Assembly (NCBI RefSeq): GCF_900155945.1
Contig: NZ_FTMN01000002.1
Span: 124,001-188,000, forward strand
DNA: 64,000 nt
Reading direction: 5' to 3'
From: Marinobacterium stanieri
GTDB lineage: Bacteria; Pseudomonadota; Gammaproteobacteria; Pseudomonadales; Balneatricaceae
The notes below the pieces were generated by a model. It was given only the letters and a program-made list of their open reading frames with translations. It did no database searches and was not told the DNA's origin. Shown in pieces: positions 32,085 through 39,394 of the stretch (within the stretch, counting starts at the first letter, position 1; the number at the start of each line of letters is the position of its first letter). A program made the translations under genes and the position numbers.

Positions 32085-33030
32085 GTTGGTTGTTGAGTCT
32101 ATTTCCTGCTATCAGAACGCAGATCCGTACTCCAGCGGGGCCTGGTAGCCCAGCGTTGTCGTTGTCGCTGTTCGTTATAATCGACTTGCCATTCACTGAT
32201 GAGCTGGCGGGCCAGCCCCCCTCAAAAAGACCAATGCCCATTCAGGCACTCATCCCGGAAATTGCCTTTGAAACTTTCGATTTACCCGTTTTGCATCGCC
32301 TTTCCAGGCTGTATCAGCTTCAGTTCCACCTTATTCTCTTAGCTCCACTGATCCAGTGCTTTGCCAGTAAACTCCAACCCTTGGTCCGCTCTGACAGCTT
32401 TCTGGTAGCCTCTGACCGCCGCAACAGCATCGAGTGAGCGACAGACCTGCTCGCCTGATATGCCCAGTGCAACCGGTATATCCAAGTACCCTTTCGTGAA
32501 ATCATCCAGGACTGTCAAACACTTGATGCGTCGGCCATTCGAGAGTGAGTCCATAACAAAGTCCATTGACCAGGTTTGGTTGGGTCGATCGGCCAGCGCC
32601 AGTAGCTGACGTTCCAGCATGATACCTTTGCGGCGTGAACGTTTGCGAACGGCTAACCCAGCTTGCCGGTATATCCGATAGACCTTCTTATGGTTCAATT
32701 CGATGCCTTCCCGACGTAAGAGCTGATGGACGCACCGATACCCAAATCTGCGTCGCTCCAACGCGCCCCCCCCGGACCCGTTAGGCTAACGCTTCATTCT
32801 CAACGGAGTAGCGAGGCTCATAGCGCTGTGTGGCGTGGCATAACCCGACGAGTGAACAAGCCCTGCCACAATATTGCTGTTTCAGATCGCATCGTGCGCA
32901 CAGCCTCGCGCTTGTACCCGACGGTTAATACTTTCGGTTCAGCGCGCCGCCTTCAAGGCCTCGGTATCGAGCTCCGACTCCCCCAAAAGCTACTTCAGTC
33001 GAGCATTTTCTGTGATGAACATTACTAATA
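32085..33030 (-). pseudogene. IS3-family transposase remnant (orfA end plus orfB)
   Basis: On the minus strand the end of orfA is recognisable (ENARLK, then LLGESELDTEALKAAL after an in-frame stop). It is followed by orfB with the HTH_21-like FGYRCVHQLLRREGI and rve segments WSMDFVMDSL, LTVLDDFTKGYLDI and AVRADQGLEFTGKAL. The conserved aspartates of the DDE triad are present, but the third part is interrupted by several stops within one frame (near 32340, 32280 and 32215) although the residues IESFKGNFRDECLN remain readable. The N-terminal part of orfB is disrupted around 32760-32930. No terminal inverted repeats or target duplication were found. Confidence 0.85.
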
Positions 33031-33106
33031 GCTTAGTAGATTAGAAAGTGGGGAGCAGGTTACCACAGCACTCCATGTCACCTCACGGCGAGGAGTTTCA
33101 GACACA

Positions 33107-33133
33107 AAAAAGCCCCGCGATTGCGAGGCTTGC
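33107..33133 (-). terminator. Intrinsic terminator downstream of the chemoreceptor gene
   Basis: Minus-strand stem AGCCTCGC/GCGGGGCT (one G-U pair), 4-base loop, followed by six T. It lies about 150 bases past the chemoreceptor stop. Confidence 0.7.
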
Positions 33134-33281
33134 TGTCGATTGCGGTCACTGCGACCAGCATGATTAAATGCTAGCTTCTGACCCTCAATATTTCAAGGGA
33201 ATACTGTAAATAAAACCAGTTATAAGCCCTTTCGCTTGCATAAGTAAGCTGTCACGGTGAAATAGTGAGATCAACATCAGC

Positions 33282-34958
33282 TTATGACAACTTAAATCTC
33301 TGTACACTGTCCTGTAAGATGCTCGAAAGCCTGGCCAGCTCCTGACTAGCTGCTGTCACTTGAGTTGTTGCACTAGCTGTTTCATCAACGGCCTGTGAAA
33401 TTGTTGTGATATTACGATTAATTTCTTCGGCAACAGATGACTGTTCCTCAGCCGCTGCTGCAATTTGAGAGTTCATGTCGTTTATCGCCGCGACGGATGA
33501 ATCAATAACACTTAAAGCTTCGCCTGCCTGCGTTGCTTGTTCAACCGTTCTCAAACTGCTTGACCTACCGTGCTCCATCTGAGACGCAGTCGATGTTGAG
33601 CTACTCTGTACTTTGTTGATTCGGTTCTGAATATCTTCGGTTGAGGCTTGGGTGCGACTCGCTAGCGAGCGAACTTCATCTGCAACAACCGAGAAGCCAC
33701 GTCCATGATCACCGGCTCGTGCAGCCTCAATGGCAGCATTTAGTGCCAACAGATTGGTTTGCTCAGCAATATCTTGAATTACATCCAGTACAGTCCCGAT
33801 TTCTTGGCTGTCTTGTACCAAAGACATTACATTGTTGCTGGATTTCTCTATATCAGCTGCCAGGTGATGGATAGTCTCGATCACCTCATTAACAATTTTA
33901 CGTCCGCTTCCGGTTTCATTGTTGGCAACTTGGGCCGCATCGGCAGCGGAGGAGGCGTTTCTGGCCACATCCATTACAGTAGCCGCCATCTGATTCATTG
34001 CTGTCGCGACTTGAGTAATTTCAGACTGCTGGAGCTTAACCTGAGTATTAGTCTGCGTACTTGAAGCCGATAGTTCTTCAGCCGCTGCAGAGACCTGTAC
34101 GGATGCATCCGCAATTTGCTTCATCATGCTCCGCATGGTCTCTACCATACTGGCAAAATTGGCCAATAAACTATCAGAATCACCCTCACGCAATGGAATA
34201 TGAGTTGTTAGATCGCCTTCAGCAATCGCGTTTACAACCCCCTTCACATCAACCGGCTCACCACCAAGCTGGCCCAATACTGTTCGGGTGATATAAACAC
34301 CTGCAGTGATAGCCAAAATAAAACCTAGTACCACCGCAATAACGGTATTTCTAACGGACTCGGTGGCTTCCACTGTAGCATCACTCACAACATCACCGGT
34401 GAGCTGCTTGTTTCGTTCAATTAACTGAAGAAGCTGAGATTCCATTGTCTCAGAACTCACACGGATACCTTGAAATTTTGATTTGTATTCTGAGAAAAGT
34501 TGATCATAACGATCTGAAGCCTGAGCCTGACCCAAATCTTCTATGAGCTGATCAAGAGGGGCGGCTTGCTTACGCCACGTATTGATTGAATCCCTGAGTC
34601 GTTGATACATGCCTTCTCCCGTGTCAGTTCGAGGAATTGCATCGTAGCGTGCCAAAAGCTGATCGAGCCTTTGCCAGGATCCGAGACGCTCCTGGTAGGT
34701 ATTACGGTGTGAATTTGTCGCTGAGGCGGAGAGCTCAGGGTATAGGGTGATTAACAGCGATTGCGCCCGAATATTCAGCCGCTCATTGTTGATTTGGCCT
34801 AAAAGATCAATTGCATCAATCCGTTCATGTCCCAGTTCTTCAACATCACTCTTCATCTCCATTGCGGAATTGATGCTCATAAACCCAACTAGAAGCAAGG
34901 TCAAAGCGATCGCAGCAAAGCCGCCTGTTAGCATTGTTCTAAGACTGAGGTTCTGCAT
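33282..34958 (-). CDS. Methyl-accepting chemotaxis protein with 4HB-type sensor
   Basis: 558 residues. TM1 (about 11-30), a helical periplasmic domain (31-203, four-helix-bundle type), TM2 (204-222), HAMP (about 223-278) and a cytoplasmic signalling domain. The signalling tip carries [32 protein letters not shown], shown here only as a landmark: [18 protein letters not shown] starts the conserved hairpin. No C-terminal CheR-tethering pentapeptide. Ligand unknown. It is the only intact large gene of the island and is therefore a likely cargo gene. Codon use looks less GC-rich than the core genes. Confidence 0.93.
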   Translation of the reverse strand: MQNLSLRTMLTGGFAAIALTLLLVGFMSINSAMEMKSDVEELGHERIDAIDLLGQINNERLNIRAQSLLITLYPELSASATNSHRNTYQERLGSWQRLDQLLARYDAIPRTDTGEGMYQRLRDSINTWRKQAAPLDQLIEDLGQAQASDRYDQLFSEYKSKFQGIRVSSETMESQLLQLIERNKQLTGDVVSDATVEATESVRNTVIAVVLGFILAITAGVYITRTVLGQLGGEPVDVKGVVNAIAEGDLTTHIPLREGDSDSLLANFASMVETMRSMMKQIADASVQVSAAAEELSASSTQTNTQVKLQQSEITQVATAMNQMAATVMDVARNASSAADAAQVANNETGSGRKIVNEVIETIHHLAADIEKSSNNVMSLVQDSQEIGTVLDVIQDIAEQTNLLALNAAIEAARAGDHGRGFSVVADEVRSLASRTQASTEDIQNRINKVQSSSTSTASQMEHGRSSSLRTVEQATQAGEALSVIDSSVAAINDMNSQIAAAAEEQSSVAEEINRNITTISQAVDETASATTQVTAASQELARLSSILQDSVQRFKLS

Positions 34959-34974
34959 ATTTGCTCTCTTTTAA

Positions 34975-35552
34975 CTTTGGTAATTGATATGCTTTTTCAT
35001 TTAGACCACGCTTAGTACTGAAGTACCGATGTGATCATGCACAGAAACGCCTCCAGAACGGATAGCACATCTGCTTACCTCTTATTCTTATAACCAAATG
35101 ATTGTGCATTATTATTGTGCGCTGCGGAATAATTTTTTTGATATATGTCTGCATATCTGCCGGTCCCAAAGACCCTCGATGCTTCAAAACAAGTTGAGGG
35201 AACAGACACAGCCAAATTGTCGAAATTTCATACAGCAGTTATTTGTTTCAATACCACTAGAAAAACAGATCAACCAAGAGCAGTGTTTCGCGCTGAGGTG
35301 TGCTCTCACCTGTGTTGAAAGAGAATGAAGCCATTACAAAACGATTCTCGAAATCGTATTTCACTCGGGCGAATTGATAACAATACCGGTAAATCAATAG
35401 GACTATTTGAAGAGCCCGGTAAGTCAGGGTAATGCCTCGGGATGATAGGCCGAGAATCCGTGCATACAGGGTGTTACGGGACACTCATGCATCCAGGATG
35501 GGTGATATAAAAATGAACTAATAATGCATAAAGGAGATGTGTAGCTGAAGGC
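34975..35552. other. AT-rich non-coding region in the island
   Basis: About 580 bases upstream of the chemoreceptor gene. Short open frames on both strands (for example 35098-35328 and 35257-35484) have no ribosome site or recognisable motif. It should contain the chemoreceptor promoter, but no flagellar sigma-28 motif was seen. Confidence 0.5.
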
Positions 35553-36940
35553 TTAACCCATCACATCAGGTTTAGAGCCAAAGAAATATAGTGAAAAGTA
35601 CTTCTCTGGCCCAAAGGAGACATTAAGACTTGCTCCAGGTGCGCCGTAGGTGTCACCTGAACCCACTTGTATGGCTTTATCATCATCAGCTACCACTTTT
35701 TCAATTCGTTCTTTTAGCCACCCCCCAAAAATCACGGGCTTCCAATCGCTACCTACCTTGGAGCTGACATCGGCCAAGTAACCAAAGTCGCTACCCGCTG
35801 CACCGCCAATCGCGGCACCGCCTGGGCCTGCGACAGCGGCCCCAACGGCAGAGCCTACAGCCCCACTACCCAAAACACCGAAAAGGCTCAAAGTCTTACG
35901 CCCAGCTGTAACTAGGCCACTCTCCTTTGCGACTTCATTGTGATAGGCAATTATTGCGTCTCTATCACGACCATTCTCTTGCTGTAGCCATTTTCGAAAC
36001 TTTTTGGCTCTATCTCTAATTTTCAATATCTCTCTGAGCGGAAGCTGATCCGAGTTTACAAGCGCCCTAATATCAGGAAACTCAACCTTACCTTTAAGCT
36101 CCTCGATAATATCCCCGGACTTAGCTATACGTTCTTTAGATTCATAAAGCTTATCACCAACGAGGATACTCATTGGTTGGGGTAAAAAAAGGTCACTACC
36201 CATAGTTGCAGCCGACCAGATAAAGCGATTTGATAATGCTGAAGCAGAAAGCGGCGTAACATTGTGGAAATTCACCTCGTCACCCGCTATTCGACTCAAT
36301 TCATTGAAATCGATATTGAAATTTAGTCGATGCTTAGTACCGTCCTCAGAGTTAGAAATAGTAGCTTTAATTTCAGGAGGTCTTCCTAAAGAATGGACAC
36401 TATAAATTTAGTCTACGAATGATTGTACGATAATGGCATTTCTTCTAGGATCTCTAAAATCGGCTCTGGCATTTTCTATTGCAGAGCCAAATTCTTCTGT
36501 TTTTACTTCGACGACATTATCCCTAAAGGCCGAGTAGAGGTGCTTTCTATGTCTTGCCTTCGGAAATAACGCCTCTATTGATTGGTGATATAGAAAACGT
36601 CTTTCAAAAGAATTTGGCTCTGCCTGCAACTTATCTTGAATATTCCATATAGAGTATTCATCGTCTTTTATAATTGCCGTGCTTATGAATGAGTACTCAT
36701 AGAATTTAAGCGTTCCTTCTTTGAGAAGCATATAGAAATCATTCAGAGTTCCATTATTTATAAACCAGCTTATAAACTCTGCCAACTGAAGTTGATTAGA
36801 AGGATTAACAATTACGGTGTCATAGTATATTAACGACTCAGCAAAAAGCCCTATATCAATACTTTTACCAGAGCCCTTCGCTCTGGTGAGGCATATGCCC
36901 ATGACTCAATCGGCACTAAAGCACTGCTATTCCCTGACAT
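35553..36940 (-). pseudogene. Broken hypothetical gene, one frameshift and one in-frame stop
   Basis: A good ribosome site (AAGGA, spacing 5) precedes an ATG at 36940 that begins MSGNSSALVPIES and continues about 29 codons to a stop. The protein-like sequence continues in another frame (KGSGKSIDIGLFAESLIYYD) from about 36870 down to a TAA at 36408-36410. Beyond it the same frame stays open for 37 codons and then the 248-codon segment to 35553, which contains an Ala/Gly-rich hydrophobic stretch (VLGSGAVGSAVGAAVAG). Read together, it was a protein of about 460 residues. Family not recognised. It starts right after the attC site, so it was probably itself a captured cassette gene; its own attC was not found. 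Confidence 0.65.
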
Positions 36941-36971
36941 TAGATTCCTTCTTCAATAATATTCACTATAG

Positions 36972-37062
36972 GCCTAACGCCGCACACAGGGGCCGGCAAA
37001 AAAGCGCAGCGTTTTGACGGTCCCAGCGACCAACGGGAGCGACTGCTGTGCCTTGTTAAAAC
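36972..37062 (-). other. attC recombination site of an integron gene cassette
   Basis: On the minus strand the site runs from GTTTTAAC (37062-37055) to GCGTTAGGC (ending 36972). Outer arms pair (GGCACAG with CTGTGTGC) and the centre folds into a near-perfect hairpin (GGG-CCG-CAAAA ... TTTTG-CGG-CCC). It directly follows the stop of the 93-codon gene. The right core GTTAGGC fits GTTRRRY. The left core matches, by exact complementarity, the bases at the far end of the cassette (GTTAAAAC, 37385-37378), which is the rule for genuine cassettes. Confidence 0.8.
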
Positions 37063-37384
37063 TTTTACGTCCAGTGCTCAAAACAGCTCCCCTGAAGAAA
37101 GTGCCGCCATAAACGCTTTTTGCTCATCGGTGATAAGCTTGCGAGGCGTATACCCATTCTCATCAGGCTCAGCCAAAAGCCTTGATTGGGCTTCTTTCGC
37201 CACTTCTGACAAAGCCCTTTTTTCTTCATCAGTCATTGAAGCGAAATACTCAGGAAGGCTCTCTTGAATTTTTACTGCATAATCAAAATCGATCACTTCC
37301 TCACCCTCGAACATGAGAAGCCATAAATAATTGAACGCCATCTCTGCTAGTACTTTCATGCTCGATATTTCCTTTGAGTTTTAA
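36978..37384 (-). mobile_element. Single integron-type gene cassette (407 bp)
   Basis: Boundaries are taken at G/TTAAAAC (37385/37384) and G/TTAGGC (36978/36977). It contains one 93-codon gene and its attC in the usual orientation. No integron integrase gene or attI is visible in the window, so it belongs to the class of integrase-less attC loci. Confidence 0.7.
37078..37359 (-). CDS. Hypothetical cassette-encoded protein, 93 residues
   Basis: 93 residues, acidic, mostly helical, no signal peptide. Segments such as EYFASMTDEEKRALSEVAKEA and PDENGYTPRKLITDEQKAF suggest a small soluble helical protein. A ribosome site AAAGGAAA precedes the ATG. The stop is followed within 16 bases by the attC site, so gene and attC form one integron cassette. 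Function not recognised; small proteins of this kind are common cassette cargo. Confidence 0.75.
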   Translation of the reverse strand: MKVLAEMAFNYLWLLMFEGEEVIDFDYAVKIQESLPEYFASMTDEEKRALSEVAKEAQSRLLAEPDENGYTPRKLITDEQKAFMAALSSGELF

Positions 37385-37385
37385 C

Positions 37386-37920
37386 ATTTTTAATACTGCG
37401 CATGCGCATTTTTGCTTTCAGCCAAGGCTGGAAAATCTTCTGTAAGCACCTGAAGATAAAGAATAAATCGAGATATCACAGTCATTCTCTTCCGGTGAAA
37501 ACGAGCATGCGCGTTTTGCAGCTTTGCCGTGCGGGTTATCCTGCAACGGCCAGTCCATAGTGTCCCGATACTGAACGATTTTCCCGCCTGTTACCAGTCA
37601 CAAATGAGCATAGTCACGTGACAAAACAAGCACCCTAGGCACGTGGCTCTCAATACACTGTATGTAACTACAGAAACTTAAAGCAGTTCGTCCACAGGTA
37701 TCGTGGTACTCGGAATGACTGGCCAATTCCCGCTAAGGTCTGCAATGTGCGCACTCCAGTCTTAAATATCAAGTGGTAGGACTGACCTCACAAAAGACCC
37801 GAAACCAGTGCGTGGGACGCCTTCACATGCCACAATGTGCGAGAGTTCCCAAGCATGGCTTAGCTGAATAAGTGTGCAAGGTACTCAGACCTTCTAGGGA
37901 CAGGACTTTAGGAAAGCTTC
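37386..37920. other. Non-coding region between the cassette and the membrane protein gene
   Basis: About 535 bases with no gene-like frame. It contains two related GC(A)TGCGC elements near 37400 and 37510 and a 10-base match to the att core (TGGTAGGACT, 37774-37783). No promoter was identified with confidence. Confidence 0.5.
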
Positions 37921-38394
37921 ATGCGCTACGATGATATCAATGTGGAATTCATCGACCATCTGATTGATACATTCAAGATGCTCGCCCTGCCCTACTACTG
38001 GAAGCTTTCCGTAATCCTGACCATACCAACCATTTTGGTCTTTCATACTAACAGCGGTTTCCTGTTTATAATCTTGATGGTTGGCAGTTGCCTGTATGCA
38101 CGTAGTGCCCGGCTGGGTGGTTTGATCGGGTGGTACCTGGTAACACTTACCTTGTTGCTCTACTATTCAGCCCCCGAAGCTGGGCACTTCATCGAGCTTT
38201 TACTCCGCGCCCCTGCTCGCAATAGTTCACCTTCAATCTCCAGTCAGGATGTACTTTCTGCAATTCCTGAAACTTGGGATTACCGTCTTTTCTGGGCTCT
38301 GGTTTTTGGTCTACGTGGTGGTTTTATAATTGGGCTCGGCCCCGGGATGTTGGGTCGCATGCTGTGGGGCTACAACCCGCGAGTGACACAATGA
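37921..38394 (+). CDS. Hypothetical membrane protein
   Basis: 157 residues. Three or four hydrophobic segments (about 27-40, 46-58, 68-82 and 122-140), the last Gly-rich (FGLRGGFIIGLGPGMLG). A good ribosome site (AGGAAAG) precedes the ATG. No recognised family. It is the last complete gene before the integrase stub inside the island. Base composition is intermediate between the AT-rich cassette region and the core genome. Confidence 0.65.
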   Translation: MRYDDINVEFIDHLIDTFKMLALPYYWKLSVILTIPTILVFHTNSGFLFIILMVGSCLYARSARLGGLIGWYLVTLTLLLYYSAPEAGHFIELLLRAPARNSSPSISSQDVLSAIPETWDYRLFWALVFGLRGGFIIGLGPGMLGRMLWGYNPRVTQ

Positions 38395-38444
38395 CTCATC
38401 TTCAATCCATCAAATACATATGACGCGATCTTAAGTAATCATAA

Positions 38445-38864
38445 TCGACTCAAACTAAAGTCCTGCAGCAGAAGACACGCAACTACAACAGGCCGGTCTA
38501 TATCGAGATAAAAGCCGGTGATGCCCTTTGGGCTGCCCTGCGTGCCGCGGTGAAAAGCGACGTGCCCTGCCCGTACCTGGTGCATTACCGGCCATTGCGA
38601 ATGAGCGCCAAAGCCCGAGCAGCCAAGCCGCACCCGTTTGCAGTGCTGCCCCAGTACCTGAGTAAACAGCTCTCCAAGTACCGGGATGCGTCAGGCGCCT
38701 ACGACCACCTCACAAAAGAGCAACGCCCCACCTTTCACGATATACGTGCCCTGGGCATTTTGATGTATTACAAAGCTGGGTACCCGGTCGAATACATCAT
38801 GGCACTGGCTGGCCACGCGAAGTCAGCAACAACTGGCACTATCTGGAAGGACATGAAGAAATGA
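38445..38864 (+). pseudogene. Tyrosine-integrase C-terminal fragment
   Basis: An open frame of 139 codons without a start, ending at TGA 38862-38864. It shows the C-terminal catalytic core of a phage-type tyrosine recombinase: QQKTRNYNRPVYIEI (core strand pair), FHDIRALGILMY (the HxxR box) and LAGHAKSATTGTIW (second histidine box). The catalytic tyrosine expected after TTGTI reads W, and the N-terminal 250 or so residues, including the first catalytic arginine, are missing. It lies next to the tRNA it would have targeted. Confidence 0.85.
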
Positions 38865-38983
38865 AGCCAATTGCGGTGGACGCCGACCTGAACATGAGCC
38901 AGGTGAACGTGACCGATATCGACTGGAAAATGGACAACCTCCCGCCGGAGATAGCCAAGTTGATTGAAGAGCCTGAGGAGTGA
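38861..38983 (+). CDS. Forty-residue ORF overlapping the integrase end (ATGA)
   Basis: Its ATG shares ATGA with the integrase stop. It encodes an acidic 40-residue peptide (MKPIAVDADLNMSQVNVTDI, then a tail rich in Pro and Glu). The overlap is the classical sign of translational coupling, so this was probably a real downstream partner of the integrase, such as a small directionality or helper protein. It contains no recognisable domain, and function is unknown. Confidence 0.45.
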   Translation: MKPIAVDADLNMSQVNVTDIDWKMDNLPPEIAKLIEEPEE

Positions 38984-39200
38984 GATTTAGCCGACCGCTA
39001 GAATTTCAATCGCACCAATCTTTTTGCCTTCATTCCTGCCTTTGTGGCAATGGTATGGGCGTCGCAGGGAGAATGCTGTTTCAGTGTTTTCGGAATTCAT
39101 AGGATCATCGATCGAAATGCAGTCAGCCGCTATCGGCTAAATATCAGAGACAAGAATAAGAGGTATGGAAACTGATTGGAAACTTTTTGGAAACCACAAA

Positions 39201-39239
39201 CAGAAACAGCGAGCCGCTTTCGCTAACTCGCTGTTTCTG
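39201..39239 (-). terminator. Hairpin downstream of tRNA-Val, probable terminator supplied by the island
   Basis: Perfect 13-bp inverted repeat (CAGAAACAGCGAG, 13-base loop), starting 11 bases after the tRNA 3' end on the minus strand and followed by a T-rich stretch. It lies inside the island boundary and replaces the ancestral terminator that was displaced to 31.8 kb. Confidence 0.7.
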
Positions 39240-39250
39240 CAGCGTAATTC

Positions 39251-39327
39251 TGGTAGGACTAAGCGGATTCGAACCGCTGACCCCCACCATGTCAAGGTGG
39301 TGCTCTAACCAGCTGAGCTATAGTCCT
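39251..39327 (-). tRNA. tRNA-Val, anticodon GAC
   Basis: 77 bases including an encoded CCA. Acceptor stem AGGACTA/TAGTCCT, D-arm GCTC-AGCTGGTTA-GAGC, anticodon arm CCACC-TTGACAT-GGTGG giving GAC, T-arm AGCGG-TTCGAAT-CCGCT. All stems pair perfectly. Its 3' half is duplicated at 31853-31881 and forms the island attachment site. Confidence 0.97.
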
Positions 39328-39394
39328 GAAACTTGGTGCGAATTATACAGCTAACCTTTTGCTCTGCAAGCCCTTTTTATCATTTTTTTGAAAT

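Larger units (their letters stand above)
31853..39279. mobile_element. Decayed integrative element (genomic island) in tRNA-Val
   Basis: A 7.4-kb segment bounded by a direct repeat of the tRNA-Val 3' end (31853-31881 and 39251-39279; 28 of 29 bases identical). The intact tRNA is at the right end, next to a truncated tyrosine integrase, the usual order for tRNA-targeted islands. Contents: IS3 remnant, chemoreceptor, broken gene, integron-type cassette, membrane protein, integrase stub and a small ORF. Genes between 35.5 and 37.4 kb are clearly more AT-rich than the flanking TCA and sensory genes. It lacks a complete integrase and is unlikely to move by itself. Confidence 0.8.

Noticed and set aside
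35257-35484. Short minus-strand frame in the island that might be a transposase scrap
   Set aside because: No ribosome site, no motif, and the residue pattern does not match a known transposase well enough to claim.
37774-37783. Ten-base match to the att core inside the island
   Set aside because: Too short; a chance match in a 7-kb region is not improbable and no tRNA arm continues.
37386-38444. Integron integrase or attI near the cassette
   Set aside because: No frame with integron-integrase motifs; the nearby recombinase stub is of the phage type.
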